Part shown: positions 32,364 through 40,983 of the stretch, one piece after another
Position numbering within the stretch: the stretch's first letter is position 1
Layout of the letters: every line of letters starts with the position of its first letter
Program-made: the position numbers and the translations under genes
Notes under the pieces: generated by a model
Database searches by the model: none
What the model was told of the DNA's origin: nothing
Seen by the model: the letters and a program-made list of their open reading frames with translations, nothing else
DNA from: Luteimonas endophytica
Lineage (GTDB): Bacteria > Pseudomonadota > Gammaproteobacteria > Xanthomonadales > Xanthomonadaceae
Length of the DNA: 53,642 bases
Direction of reading: 5' to 3'
NCBI RefSeq assembly: GCF_029887875.1
Contig: NZ_JARXRM010000034.1
Span: forward strand, 1 to 53,642

Positions 32364-33467
32364 TCAGCCGCGCGCGATCGCCAGCACGTCGTCGAGGATG
32401 GCGGCCGCGGTCACCTCGGCGCCGGCACCGGGGCCGCGGATCACCAGGGGCTGTTCGCGGTAGCGGCAACTGGCGATCGCGACCACGTTGTCGGTACCGC
32501 CGCCCGCGCACAGCGGATGCGCGGCCGGCAGCGCGCGCAGCCCCAGTTCCGCCCCCGCCTCGCCGAACCGGGCGACGAAGCGCAGCCGCGCGCCGTCGCG
32601 GTGCGCCAGCCGGAAACGTTCGCGCAGCGGCGCATCCAGACTCGGCAACAATGCATCGACCGCATCGTCGGCGGCCGTCGCCAGGGCCGCCGGAAGCAGC
32701 GAATCGCCGCGCACCGCGTGTGCCTCCAGCGGCAGGCCGGCGGCGCGCGCCAGGATCAGCAGCTTGCGGCGCACGTCCTCCCCGGACAGGTCCAGGCGCG
32801 GGTCCGGCTCGGTGTAGCCGCTGGCGCGCGCCTCGCGCACCAGGTCGGAAAACGGTCGCGAATCGTCGTAGCGGTCGAACAGCCAGGCCAGCGATCCCGA
32901 GAGGATTCCCTCGACCTCGAGGATCCGGTCGCCGCCGGCGACCAGCTCGCGGATCGTGCGCAGCAGCGGTAGTCCCGCGCCGACGGTGGCGCTGTCGCCG
33001 TAGCGGGCGTCGCCGTCGGCGTGCGCGGCGGCGATCGCCTGCGCGCGCGCCAGCTGGCCGCCGTTGCCGAGCTTGTTGGCGGTGACCACGTGGATCCCGC
33101 GCGCCAGCCACTCGCTGTGCTGGCCGGCGACGCTGTCGCTGGCGGTGGCGTCGACGACGATATCGCCCTTGCGCAGGCCTTCGGCCTCGACCCACGGCGG
33201 CCAGCCGCCCGCGCGCGCCGGCGCGGCCCGGGCCCGCTCGACCGCGCCGCGGGGATCGCCGCCGCCCGCTACCAGCGCGCGCGAGTTCGACAGCCAGGCG
33301 AACGCGGGCACCGCCGCGCCCTGCCCGCGCAGCCGCTCGCAGCGCGCGACGAAGGCGCCGCCGACGGTACCGGTGCCGAGCAGCGCCAGGCGCGGCGGCG
33401 CCTGCCCGGCACGCGCCGCCGGCGCTACGGTCCGGGGCGCCGCGGGCAGCCGCAACACCGTGCTCAT
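32364..33467 (-). CDS. hom: Homoserine dehydrogenase
   Basis: A 367-residue NAD(P)-dependent enzyme that reduces aspartate semialdehyde to homoserine. The Rossmann motif is LALLGTGTVGGAFV. It has DATASDSVAGQHSEWLARGIHVVTANKLG (NK of the active site), ATVGAGLPLLRTIRELVAGGD, EGILSGSLAWLF and GYTEPDPRLDLSGEDVRRKLLILAR. It lacks an ACT domain and the aspartokinase part, so it resembles the dehydrogenase half of ThrA/MetL as a free protein. The ATG at 33467 overlaps the metB stop (ATGA). As the third gene of the SAM-riboswitch operon it supplies the substrate of MetX. Confidence 0.93.
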   Translation of the reverse strand: MSTVLRLPAAPRTVAPAARAGQAPPRLALLGTGTVGGAFVARCERLRGQGAAVPAFAWLSNSRALVAGGGDPRGAVERARAAPARAGGWPPWVEAEGLRKGDIVVDATASDSVAGQHSEWLARGIHVVTANKLGNGGQLARAQAIAAAHADGDARYGDSATVGAGLPLLRTIRELVAGGDRILEVEGILSGSLAWLFDRYDDSRPFSDLVREARASGYTEPDPRLDLSGEDVRRKLLILARAAGLPLEAHAVRGDSLLPAALATAADDAVDALLPSLDAPLRERFRLAHRDGARLRFVARFGEAGAELGLRALPAAHPLCAGGGTDNVVAIASCRYREQPLVIRGPGAGAEVTAAAILDDVLAIARG

Positions 33468-34699
33468 GCGTCCACCAGCTTGCGCGCCGGAGCGTGCTGC
33501 GCCGCAGCCGCGCGCGACAGCGCCCGGGCCAGATCGGCCTGCAGGTCTTCGAGCGCCTCGATGCCCACCGACAGTCGCAGCAGGCCGTCGGGGATCCCCG
33601 CCTTCGCCCGCGCCTCGGCGGTCATCGCCGCGTGGGTCATGGTGGCGGGGTGCGCGATCAGGCTCTCCACCCCGCCCAGCGACTCGGCCAGGGTGAAATG
33701 GCGCAGGCCCTCGACGAACGCCCGCACCGCGCGCTCCTGCCCGGCGGCGCCTTCGCCGCACAGCTCGACGCTCAGCATCGCCCCGAAGCCGCGCTGCTGG
33801 CGCGCGGCGACGGCATGGCCGGGATGGGACTCCAGTCCGGGCCAGTACACCCGCGCCACCGCCGGATGGGCCTGCAGCTGCGCGGCGATCGCCGCGGCGT
33901 TCTCCTGGTGCACGCGCAACCGCGCGTCGAGCGTGCGCAGCCCGCGCAAGGTCAGGAAGCTGTCGAACGGCGCACCGGTGATGCCGAGCGCGTTCGCCCA
34001 CCAGCAGAACTGCTGGTGCAGTTCGGCCGTCGCGGCGACCAGGGCGCCGCCGACCACGTCGCTGTGGCCGTTGATGTACTTGGTGGTCGAGTGCAGCACC
34101 GCGTCGGCGCCGAACGCGATCGGTACCTGCAGCGCCGGCGAGAGAAAGGTGTTGTCGACCGCGACCAGCGCGCCGGCGCGGTGTGCGGCCTCGATCACGA
34201 AGCGCAGGTCGGTGATGCGCAGCAGCGGATTGGACGGCGTTTCCACCAGCACCAGCTTGGGCGCCCGCGCCAGCGCCTCGGCGAGCGAGCGCGGGTCGGT
34301 GAGGTCCGCGGTGACCAGCTCGAAATGGCCCTTGCGCGCGAGCGCGTCGAACAGCCGCCAGCTGCCGCCGTAGGCGTCGTGCGGCACCACCAGCCGGTCG
34401 CCGGGCTCGAGCAGCGCGTGCAGCAGCAGGGTGATCGCCGACATCCCGGTGGAGGTGACCACGCCGCCGGCGCCGCCCTCGAGTTCGGCCAGCGCGTCGC
34501 CGAGCAGGTCGCGGGTGGGGTTGCCGCTGCGGGTGTAGTCGTACTCGCGCTTGGCCGCGAAGCCGGCGAAGCTGAAGTTCGAGGACAGCACCAGCGGCGG
34601 GGTGACCGCACCGAAGGCCGGATCGCGGTCGATGCCGGCGCGCACCGCGCGGGTGGCGGGGGCCGGACAGGGGGCGGCGGTCTGGTCGGGGTGGCTCAT
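33464..34699 (-). CDS. metB: Cystathionine gamma-synthase-type PLP enzyme
   Basis: A 411-residue Cys/Met metabolism PLP enzyme. It acts on O-acyl-homoserine with cysteine (or sulfide) to make cystathionine (or homocysteine). Typical segments are SNFSFAGF, YDYTRSGNPTRDLLGDALAELEGG, TSTGMSAI, VPHDAYGGSWRLFD, VDNTFLSPALQ and the PLP lysine in HSTTKYINGHSDVVGG. SLGGVESLIAHPATMTHA lies near the C-terminus. The family does not separate gamma-synthase from sulfhydrylase by motif alone; the operon with metX and hom supports a role in methionine synthesis. Both its ends are coupled to neighbours by 4-nt overlaps. Confidence 0.93.
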   Translation of the reverse strand: MSHPDQTAAPCPAPATRAVRAGIDRDPAFGAVTPPLVLSSNFSFAGFAAKREYDYTRSGNPTRDLLGDALAELEGGAGGVVTSTGMSAITLLLHALLEPGDRLVVPHDAYGGSWRLFDALARKGHFELVTADLTDPRSLAEALARAPKLVLVETPSNPLLRITDLRFVIEAAHRAGALVAVDNTFLSPALQVPIAFGADAVLHSTTKYINGHSDVVGGALVAATAELHQQFCWWANALGITGAPFDSFLTLRGLRTLDARLRVHQENAAAIAAQLQAHPAVARVYWPGLESHPGHAVAARQQRGFGAMLSVELCGEGAAGQERAVRAFVEGLRHFTLAESLGGVESLIAHPATMTHAAMTAEARAKAGIPDGLLRLSVGIEALEDLQADLARALSRAAAAQHAPARKLVDA

Positions 34700-35736
34700 G
34701 CGATCTCTCCGTGAGGGTGCAGCGCGTTGCGCAACAGGGCGTCGATGCGGTCGGTTTCCTTGAGGAAGGCGTCGTGGCCGTAGGCGGAGCGCAACACGCG
34801 CAGGCTGCCGTGCGCGCCAAGCCCCTCCACCAGCGCCACCGAATCGCTCAGCGGCACCAGGCGGTCTCCTTCGACCGCGATCACGGTGGTCGGTACCGCC
34901 ACAGCGGCCGGGTCGATGCGGTGCAGGTCGATCGATTCGGACAGCCGCAGCCAGGCATCGACCGGCGTGCGCGCCACGTAGCGCGCCCCCGCCGCGTCGA
35001 GATAGTCCTCGGCCGCCACGCGCACCCGGCCGTTGACGATCTCGGGTGGCGCGTCGAAGCGCTCGGCGAATTCCTCCTGGGTGCGGTAGCTGAGCATGGC
35101 GAACTGCCGCGCCAGCGAAAGCCCCTGGGCATCGGCGCACTGCAGCTGCCCGAGCGCGACGGCGCGACGCTGCAACGCCCGCCAGGCGGCGGCATAGGGA
35201 TGGGGGCGGTGCGCACCGCTCACCGCGACCAGGCGCTCCAGACGCGCCGAGTGCCGCACCGCGAACTGCAGGCCCACCAAGGCCCCGTAGGAATAGCCGA
35301 CGAAGGCATGCAGACGGCCGATCCGCAGGTGCGAGAGCAGCGCGGCGACGGCGTCGGCCTGGTCGGCGGTGTCGATCGGTGCGTCCAGCCTGCCGTCGGC
35401 GCCTACGTAGTCGAGGCCCAGCAGCCTGAAGCGGGCCGGGTCGAGGGTGCGCGAGGGCTCGGCCAGCGCACCGGCCCAGCCGGGTTCCGGGAAGGTCGCG
35501 CTGGGCGCCAGATGGCGATGCGCGGAAATCCCGCCGGCCACCAGCACGACAGGCGCGTCGGCGGCCCCCTGCAGTTCCCAGGCCAGCCGCACGCGTCGGT
35601 TCCCGGCATGCCTGAGGGCGAGTTCGATCGCGACCTCGCCGCGCAGCGCGGCGAGGTCCGGCTCCCGGCCGGCGGCGCAAGGCGGGTATGCGGGATTCGG
35701 CTCGGGGTGGAAAACCGCGGGGTCGACCAGGCTCAT
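34696..35736 (-). CDS. metX: Homoserine O-acyltransferase of the MetX type (probably succinyltransferase)
   Basis: A 346-residue alpha/beta-hydrolase acyltransferase that activates homoserine. The nucleophile elbow is FVGYSYGALVGLQF, where classical MetX has GGSMGG. The Asp is in VEGDRLVPL and the His in YGHDAFLKE. Xanthomonas MetX enzymes of this type are known to use succinyl-CoA; the acyl donor here is inferred. The ATG at 35736 has GGAAGG 5 bp upstream, and the mRNA leader holds a class I SAM riboswitch. It is the first gene of the metX-metB-hom operon. Confidence 0.9.
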   Translation of the reverse strand: MSLVDPAVFHPEPNPAYPPCAAGREPDLAALRGEVAIELALRHAGNRRVRLAWELQGAADAPVVLVAGGISAHRHLAPSATFPEPGWAGALAEPSRTLDPARFRLLGLDYVGADGRLDAPIDTADQADAVAALLSHLRIGRLHAFVGYSYGALVGLQFAVRHSARLERLVAVSGAHRPHPYAAAWRALQRRAVALGQLQCADAQGLSLARQFAMLSYRTQEEFAERFDAPPEIVNGRVRVAAEDYLDAAGARYVARTPVDAWLRLSESIDLHRIDPAAVAVPTTVIAVEGDRLVPLSDSVALVEGLGAHGSLRVLRSAYGHDAFLKETDRIDALLRNALHPHGEIA

Positions 35737-35821
35737 GGCGCCTTCCAGAGATGGAGGGGCCATCGATGCGCACGGGGAGCCGGGTCGGTGAATTGCGCCC
35801 GCCGTGGGGGAGGCGGTCCGC

Positions 35822-35945
35822 AACCATCTTCCGGTGGACGCTCAGGTCCCCGCAGGACTTGGCACCTTCCCCCCGCGCGCCTGGGCGCCGGGTGGAGGTT
35901 GCCCCGGCATCAAAGGGCCTGTCCCTCCGCCGGTCTCGATGGATG
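35822..35945 (-). promoter_or_regulatory. SAM-I (S-box) riboswitch in the metX leader
   Basis: Read on the minus strand the leader contains GCGGAGGGACAGGCCC, then TTTGATGCCGGGGCAACC, and later GGTGCCAAGTCC. These are the conserved core strands of the S-box aptamer. The ends CCATC (near 35938-35942) and GATGG (35823-35828) can close helix P1. About 85 nt separate the aptamer from the metX ATG, without a U-run. Control is therefore more likely at translation, by hiding GGAAGG, than by termination. SAM binding would lower metX-metB-hom expression. Confidence 0.88.
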
Positions 35946-35950
35946 CAGCG

Positions 35951-35979
35951 AGACTGCCAGCGGAATCCCGGTTTGTCAA
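35951..35979 (-). promoter_or_regulatory. Promoter of the metX-metB-hom operon
   Basis: On the minus strand TTGACA (35979-35974), 17 bp, then CAGTCT (35956-35951). The -35 is perfect and the -10 weak. The predicted transcript start near 35944 coincides with the 5' edge of the riboswitch. Confidence 0.6.
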
Positions 35980-36052
35980 TCTCTTCATGCGTATCGAGCG
36001 ATATGGTTTCTGGTGCAAGCGTTTCGGACACCGCAGGACGCCCCCGCTCGGC

Positions 36053-36058
36053 GATAAT
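36053..36058 (+). promoter_or_regulatory. -10-like hexamer just upstream of the phytase-like lipoprotein gene
   Basis: GATAAT ends 6 bp before the ATG at 36065 and there is no ribosome-binding motif, again fitting leaderless transcription. It completes the gene-free stretch 35737-36064, which otherwise holds the metX leader and promoter. Confidence 0.4.
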
Positions 36059-36064
36059 TCCGCG

Positions 36065-37183
36065 ATGCCGACCTACCGATCCGTCGCTGCCCTGCTCGCC
36101 GCGGCCGCGACCTGCCTGCTCCTCGCCGCCTGCTCGACCCTCGAGCCGGCCCCCCGTTCGTCTTCCGCCGCCCGGGTGCTCGGCGAGGTTCGCGACAGCG
36201 TCACCGTGGAGGAGGTGTACGTCACCGAGGAGAACCGCGAGGACGAGCTGGACTCGCTGGCGACCTGGATCCATCCGGACGGCGCCACCTGGGTGATCGC
36301 CACCGCCAAGTCGAGCCACCGCCTGGTGGTGTTCGACGGCGACAGCGGCGAGCGCCTGCGCAGCGTCGGCCGCCGCGGCGCCGGCGCCGGGGAATTCACC
36401 CGCCCCAACGGACTGCTCGTCTATGGCGACCACGCGTTCGTCACCGAGCGCGATGCGCCCCGGGTCCAGGTGCTGGAGCTGCCGGAATTCCGCCCGGCGG
36501 GCAGTTTCGGCCAGCAGGAACTGCGCAGCCCGTACGGCATCTGGCTGCACGAATCCGCGCCCGGGGAACTGCTGGCCTACGTGACCGACAGCTTCATGTA
36601 CGGCGCGCGCCACGAGGTGGTGCCACCGCTCGCCGAACTGGACCGGCGGGTGCGCCGCTACCGGCTACAGCGGGCCGCGGACGCGTTCCAGGCCGAGTAC
36701 CTCGGGGCCTTCGGCGACACCAGCGAGCGCGGCGCGCTGCGCATGGTCGAGTCGATCGCCGGCGATCCGCTGCACGACCGGCTGCTGGTGGCCGACGAGG
36801 ACCGTCGCAACGTCTCGACGCTGCGCGAATACACCCTGGACGGCCGCTATACCGGGGTCGACCTGCCGGATGGCAGCTTCGTCGGCGAGGCCGAAGGCGT
36901 GGCGCTGTGGTCGTGCGGCGCCGAAAGCGGCTACTGGGTGGCGGTGGACCAGCTCACCCCACTGACCACGTTCCATCTCTACGCCCGCGCGGATCTGGCG
37001 CCGCGCGGCAGCTTCACCGGCCGCCTCACCGCCAATACCGATGGCGTCGCGCTGCATGCGGCGGCCACGCCGCGCTTTCCCGGCGGCGCCCTGTACGCGG
37101 TGCACGACGATCGCGCGGTCACCGCGTTCGACCTTCGCGACGTGGTCCGCGCGCTGCGGCTCGACCCCGACTGCCTGCGCTGA
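36065..37183 (+). CDS. Phytase-like beta-propeller lipoprotein
   Basis: A 372-residue protein with a lipoprotein signal (ALLAAAATCLLLAACST; lipobox LAAC). The mature part reads like a beta-propeller of the 3-phytase class: DSLATWIHPDGATWVIATAKSSHRLVVFDGDSGE, RPNGLLVYGDHAFVTERD, GDPLHDRLLVADEDRRNVSTLREY and FVGEAEGVALWSCGAESGYWVAVDQ. Bacillus-type phytases have D-x-D-DPAIW at the first position; here the acidic stretch is weaker (EDELDSLATWIHP), so catalytic activity is uncertain. It may be a scaffold or other phosphoesterase. The next gene starts 4 bp after its stop. Confidence 0.72.
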   Translation: MPTYRSVAALLAAAATCLLLAACSTLEPAPRSSSAARVLGEVRDSVTVEEVYVTEENREDELDSLATWIHPDGATWVIATAKSSHRLVVFDGDSGERLRSVGRRGAGAGEFTRPNGLLVYGDHAFVTERDAPRVQVLELPEFRPAGSFGQQELRSPYGIWLHESAPGELLAYVTDSFMYGARHEVVPPLAELDRRVRRYRLQRAADAFQAEYLGAFGDTSERGALRMVESIAGDPLHDRLLVADEDRRNVSTLREYTLDGRYTGVDLPDGSFVGEAEGVALWSCGAESGYWVAVDQLTPLTTFHLYARADLAPRGSFTGRLTANTDGVALHAAATPRFPGGALYAVHDDRAVTAFDLRDVVRALRLDPDCLR

Positions 37184-37187
37184 GCCG

Positions 37188-38156
37188 ATGCACGCGCGCT
37201 GGACCATGGCGGCGCTGGCAGCCGCCGCCCTGCTGGCGACGCCGGCATGGTCGCAGGCGGCGCGCGTGTACAGATGGACCGGCGAGGACGGCGTGGTCCA
37301 CTACGGCGACCGGGTCGGCGACGGTGCGCCTGCCGCCGCAGTGACGTTGGTGGCGGTGGAGATCGAGCCCGCCCCGGTGGCGCGGCTGCGGCTCGAGCAG
37401 CGCGACGGCCTGGTGCTGGCGTGGGCGGAAAACCTGCTCGACGGCCCGATCGGGGTGGTCCTGCGCGCCTCCGCGGGCGCCGCGCCGCAGGCGCAGCCGG
37501 CCCTGCCGGCACGCGCCACGGTGCCAGCGCGCGGCCGGGTCCTGGTGGCACGCATCGCCGGCACCGCGGCGGCCAGCGCGGAACTCCGCCTCGAAGCCGT
37601 CCCCGGCCATCCTGGCGCACGGCCGCAGGACATTGAATACGCCTGGCCGCTGCAAAGCCGGCAACTCTACGTCGAGCAGGGCTGGGGCGGCCGCTTCAGC
37701 CATGACGATGCGGAGAATCGCCACGCGGTGGACCTGGCAGTCGAGGTCGGGACCCCGGTGCTGGCGGCGCGCGACGGCACGGTGATGCAGGCCGAGTCGG
37801 GGTTCACCGCCACCGGCACCGAGGAACGCTACGGCGGCCGCGCGAACTTCGTGCGGATCCTGCACGACGACGGCACGATGGCGGTGTACGCCCATCTGGA
37901 CGCAGAACGGGTATTCGTAAGCAGCGGCGAGCGGATCCGCCGCGGCCAGCGTATCGCGCTGTCCGGCAATACCGGCTTCAGCAGCGGACCGCACCTGCAC
38001 TTCGTGGTCCAGGTCAACCGCGGCATGCAGCTGCAGTCGATCCCTTTCCGCATGTTCGGCCCGCGCGGGATCCTGCGCTTCGACGACCCGCAGCAGGCCG
38101 CCCCCGCGCCCGCCGACGACCCATCACCGTCGGCGCGGGCCGGCGCCAGCGAATAG
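37188..38156 (+). CDS. M23 family peptidase with N-terminal DUF4124-like domain
   Basis: A 322-residue exported protein. The signal peptide is MAALAAAALLATPAWSQA. A DUF4124-like segment follows (RVYRWTGEDGVVHYGDRVGDG). The C-terminal LytM/M23 domain has ENRHAVDLAVEVGTPVLAARDGTV, with the metal-binding H..D pair, then GYxxHLD-like VYAHLDAERVF, GQRIALSGNTGFSSGPHLHFVV with the HxH motif. It probably cuts peptidoglycan peptides or regulates amidases in the periplasm. A disordered Pro/Ala tail closes the protein. The ATG at 37188 is favoured; an internal ATG at 37206 would also leave a signal peptide. Confidence 0.92.
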   Translation: MHARWTMAALAAAALLATPAWSQAARVYRWTGEDGVVHYGDRVGDGAPAAAVTLVAVEIEPAPVARLRLEQRDGLVLAWAENLLDGPIGVVLRASAGAAPQAQPALPARATVPARGRVLVARIAGTAAASAELRLEAVPGHPGARPQDIEYAWPLQSRQLYVEQGWGGRFSHDDAENRHAVDLAVEVGTPVLAARDGTVMQAESGFTATGTEERYGGRANFVRILHDDGTMAVYAHLDAERVFVSSGERIRRGQRIALSGNTGFSSGPHLHFVVQVNRGMQLQSIPFRMFGPRGILRFDDPQQAAPAPADDPSPSARAGASE

Positions 38157-38198
38157 CCCAGGAGCGTCTTCGGCTGGGGGCGCGGGGGCGTGAGCCGC

Positions 38199-38288
38199 GC
38201 CGGGGGAGGCGGACAGCAGGCCATGGACGGCCTGCGGCGGCGGATCGGGCCATGGATGGCCCGACTCCGCCGGCAAGGCCTCCCCGGC
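38199..38288. repeat. Nested palindrome array (three-stem cruciform-like element)
   Basis: The outer arms GCCGGGGGAGGC (38199-38210) and GGCCTCCCCGGC (38277-38288) are inverted repeats. Inside lie two hairpins: 38216-38235 (GCAGGCCATGGACGGCCTGC), and 38246-38263 (CGGGCCATGGATGGCCCG) enclosed by CGGCGGA at 38238-38244 and TCCGCCG at 38266-38272. Both inner hairpins share a GCCATGGAxGGC core. The rest of the gene-free stretch 38157-38490 shows only the prfC promoter and a short GCCGTAGA(C/T)CCGA sequence present twice. Confidence 0.75.
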
Positions 38289-38438
38289 CCGGGCTCCGCT
38301 CTCGTCGAAGGCCGTAGACCCGACACTCCATCGCCGGCAACGCGTCGACCCGCCTTTCGAGCGCCGTAGATCCGAGCCTGCCTCTGCTCACCGGCGAAGG
38401 TCGCGGTTCCGACGAACGCAGCAACGACCGGTAGAACC

Positions 38439-38444
38439 TATAAT
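38439..38444 (+). promoter_or_regulatory. -10 box upstream of prfC
   Basis: A perfect TATAAT, 46 bp before the prfC ATG. No good -35 is seen at 16-18 bp upstream. The leader would be about 40 nt. Confidence 0.55.
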
Positions 38445-38490
38445 CGCGCCCTCCCGCCTCCAGACCGGCGCCCATCGGCGCGCTCCCCCC

Positions 38491-40095
38491 ATGCCCGACG
38501 TTTCCACTGAAGCCGCGCGCCGCCGCACCTTCGCGATCATCTCGCACCCCGACGCCGGCAAGACCACCCTGACCGAAAAGCTGCTGCTGTTCGGCGGCGC
38601 CATCCAGATGGCCGGCAGCGTCAAGGGCCGCAAGGCGGCGCGCCACGCCACCTCCGACTGGATGGCGCTGGAGAAGGAGCGCGGCATCTCGGTGACCTCC
38701 TCGGTGATGCAGTTCCCCTACGAGGGCCGCGTCGTCAACCTGCTCGACACCCCCGGTCATGCCGACTTCGGCGAGGACACCTACCGGGTGCTCACGGCGG
38801 TCGACTCCGCGCTGATGGTGATCGACGTCGCCAAGGGCGTGGAGGAGCGCACCATCAAGCTGATGGAGGTCTGCCGCCTGCGCGATACGCCGATCATGAC
38901 CTTCATCAACAAGCTCGACCGCGAAGGCCGCGAGCCGATCGAGCTGCTCGACGAAGTCGAATCCGTGCTCGGCATCCAGTGCGCCCCGGTCACCTGGCCG
39001 ATCGGCATGGGCCAGCGCCTCAAGGGCGTGGTGCACCTGCTCACCGGCGAGGTGCACCTCTACGAACCGGGCCGCAACTTCACCCGGCAGGACTCGACCA
39101 TCTTCGCCTCCATCGAAGACCCCGCCCTCGAGGCGCGGATCGGCGCGCAGATGCTGACCGAGCTGCGCGACGAGCTCGCGCTGGTGCAGGGCGCGTCGCA
39201 CCCCTTCGATGCCGGGGCCTACCTGGCCGGCCGCCAGACCCCGGTGTTCTTCGGTTCGGCGGTGAACAATTTCGGCGTGCAGCCACTGCTCGATTTCTTC
39301 GTCGGACACGCTCCGCCGCCCCAGCCCCGCGCCACCACCACCCGTATGGTACGGCCAGCCGAGGAGCGGCTGACCGGGTTCGTGTTCAAGATCCAGGCCA
39401 ACATGGATCCGCAGCACCGCGACCGGGTCGCCTTCATGCGGGTCTGCTCGGGCCGCTTCGTGGCCGGGATGAAGGCGTTCCACGTGCGCGCCGGCAAGGA
39501 GGTCAAGCTCGCCAACGCGCTCACCTTCATGGCCAGCGACCGCGAGATCGCCGCCGAGGCCTGGCCCGGCGACGTGATCGGCATCCACAACCACGGCACC
39601 ATTTCCATCGGCGACACCTTTACCGAGGGCGAGACGCTGGCCTTCACCGGCATTCCCAATTTCGCACCCGAGCTGTTCCGGCGCGCCCGCCTGCGCGATC
39701 CGCTCAAGCTCAAGCAGCTGCAGAAGGGCCTGGCGCAGCTGTCCGAGGAGGGCGCCACCCAGTTCTTCCGCCCGCTGATGTCCAACGACCTGATCCTCGG
39801 CGCGGTCGGGGTGCTGCAGTTCGACGTCGCCGCCTACCGGCTCAAGGACGAGTACGGGGTCGACGCCGGGTTCGAGCCGGTAGGCGTGGTGACCACCCGC
39901 TGGGTGCGCTGCGGCGACCCCCGGAAGCTGGAGGAGTTCCGCGAGAAGAACGCCCAGCATCTCGGCCTCGACGCCGCCGGCCAGCTGGTCTACCTCGCCC
40001 CGACCCGCGTCAACCTTCAGCTGACCGCAGAACGCTGGCCCGATGTGGAACTGCTGGCCACCCGCGAGCACGCCCACGCGGTGGGGATCGACTGA
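38491..40095 (+). CDS. prfC: Peptide chain release factor 3
   Basis: A 534-residue translational GTPase that recycles RF1/RF2 from terminated ribosomes. G-domain motifs are [15 protein letters not shown] (G1), [12 protein letters not shown] (switch I), [12 protein letters not shown] (G3) and [10 protein letters not shown] (G4). [19 protein letters not shown] follows, and the RF3-typical [15 protein letters not shown] and [21 protein letters not shown] are present. Length equals that of E. coli RF3 within a few residues. The start ATG at 38491 begins [20 protein letters not shown]. Confidence 0.97.
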   Translation: MPDVSTEAARRRTFAIISHPDAGKTTLTEKLLLFGGAIQMAGSVKGRKAARHATSDWMALEKERGISVTSSVMQFPYEGRVVNLLDTPGHADFGEDTYRVLTAVDSALMVIDVAKGVEERTIKLMEVCRLRDTPIMTFINKLDREGREPIELLDEVESVLGIQCAPVTWPIGMGQRLKGVVHLLTGEVHLYEPGRNFTRQDSTIFASIEDPALEARIGAQMLTELRDELALVQGASHPFDAGAYLAGRQTPVFFGSAVNNFGVQPLLDFFVGHAPPPQPRATTTRMVRPAEERLTGFVFKIQANMDPQHRDRVAFMRVCSGRFVAGMKAFHVRAGKEVKLANALTFMASDREIAAEAWPGDVIGIHNHGTISIGDTFTEGETLAFTGIPNFAPELFRRARLRDPLKLKQLQKGLAQLSEEGATQFFRPLMSNDLILGAVGVLQFDVAAYRLKDEYGVDAGFEPVGVVTTRWVRCGDPRKLEEFREKNAQHLGLDAAGQLVYLAPTRVNLQLTAERWPDVELLATREHAHAVGID

Positions 40096-40282
40096 ACCGT
40101 CACCCGGCCGTGGCCGGCGGGTCGCTACGGTGGCGATCTCCAGCACCGGGCGGCCCATGGATCCCATCACCGCGAACGCCGACAGCGAGCCCGGACAGCT
40201 CACCGCAAGTGCGCGGGGACGCCGCGATTGCCGGGCGGGGCGACCGAGCATTTGCTCCAATCGCCCGGACCAAGGTAGCCGG

Positions 40283-40933
40283 ATGAGCCACGCCGCCACC
40301 CTGCACGCCAAGCGCCAGGAGCTGGCCAGCGCGCTGACCCACGGCGTGGGAGCGGCGGCCGCGCTGGCCGGGGGCGCGGTGCTGATCGCGCTCGCGGCGC
40401 TGCACGGCAATGCCTGGCAGCTCGGCGCGGCGATCGTGTTCGCCATCTCGCTGCTGCTGCTCTACACCGCCTCCACTCTCTATCACGCCGTCACCCACCC
40501 GGTCCTCAAGGGCCGGCTCAAGGTCTTCGACCACTGCGCGATCTACCTGCTGATCGCCGGCACCTACACGCCTTTCACCCTCATCGCCCTGCGCGGGCCG
40601 CTCGGCTGGTCGCTGTTCGCGGCGATCTGGACCCTGGCGCTGGCCGGCGTGGTGTTCAAGCTGTTCTACACCGGGCGCTTCAGGCGCCTGTCGACGCTGA
40701 TCTACGTGGCGATGGGGTGGCTGGTCCTGGTGGCGATCAAGCCGGTCCTGAGCGCGCTCGACGCCTGGACCTTCGGCTGGCTGCTCGCCGGCGGCATCGC
40801 CTACACGCTGGGCACGTTCTTCTACCACCGCGAAACGGTGCCGTACTCGCACGCGATCTGGCATCTGTTCTGCATCGCCGGCAGCGTCTGCCACTACGTC
40901 GCGGTCATGGCCGAGGTGATCGGGCCGGTCTGA
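40283..40933 (+). CDS. Hemolysin III/TrhA family membrane protein
   Basis: A 216-residue seven-helix protein of the PAQR/hemolysin III class. It shows RQELASALTHGVGAAAALAG (conserved His in ELASALTHG), LLLYTASTLYHAV and LKVFDHCAIYLLIAGTYTPFTLIAL. Near the C-terminus it has SHAIWHLFCIAGSVCHYVAV, with the metal-binding histidines of this superfamily. Despite the name, family members are implicated in membrane lipid or energy homeostasis rather than proven haemolysis. The ATG at 40283 is preceded by AAGG about 10 bp upstream. Confidence 0.93.
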   Translation: MSHAATLHAKRQELASALTHGVGAAAALAGGAVLIALAALHGNAWQLGAAIVFAISLLLLYTASTLYHAVTHPVLKGRLKVFDHCAIYLLIAGTYTPFTLIALRGPLGWSLFAAIWTLALAGVVFKLFYTGRFRRLSTLIYVAMGWLVLVAIKPVLSALDAWTFGWLLAGGIAYTLGTFFYHRETVPYSHAIWHLFCIAGSVCHYVAVMAEVIGPV

Positions 40934-40983
40934 CGGCCGCCGCGCTATCATGGGCTCCGGTCGAACGCCGCGAGGCGACTCCA

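Noticed and set aside
38157..38290. The palindromic array considered as a Rho-independent terminator of the M23 gene.
   Set aside because: No U-run follows any of the stems on either strand.
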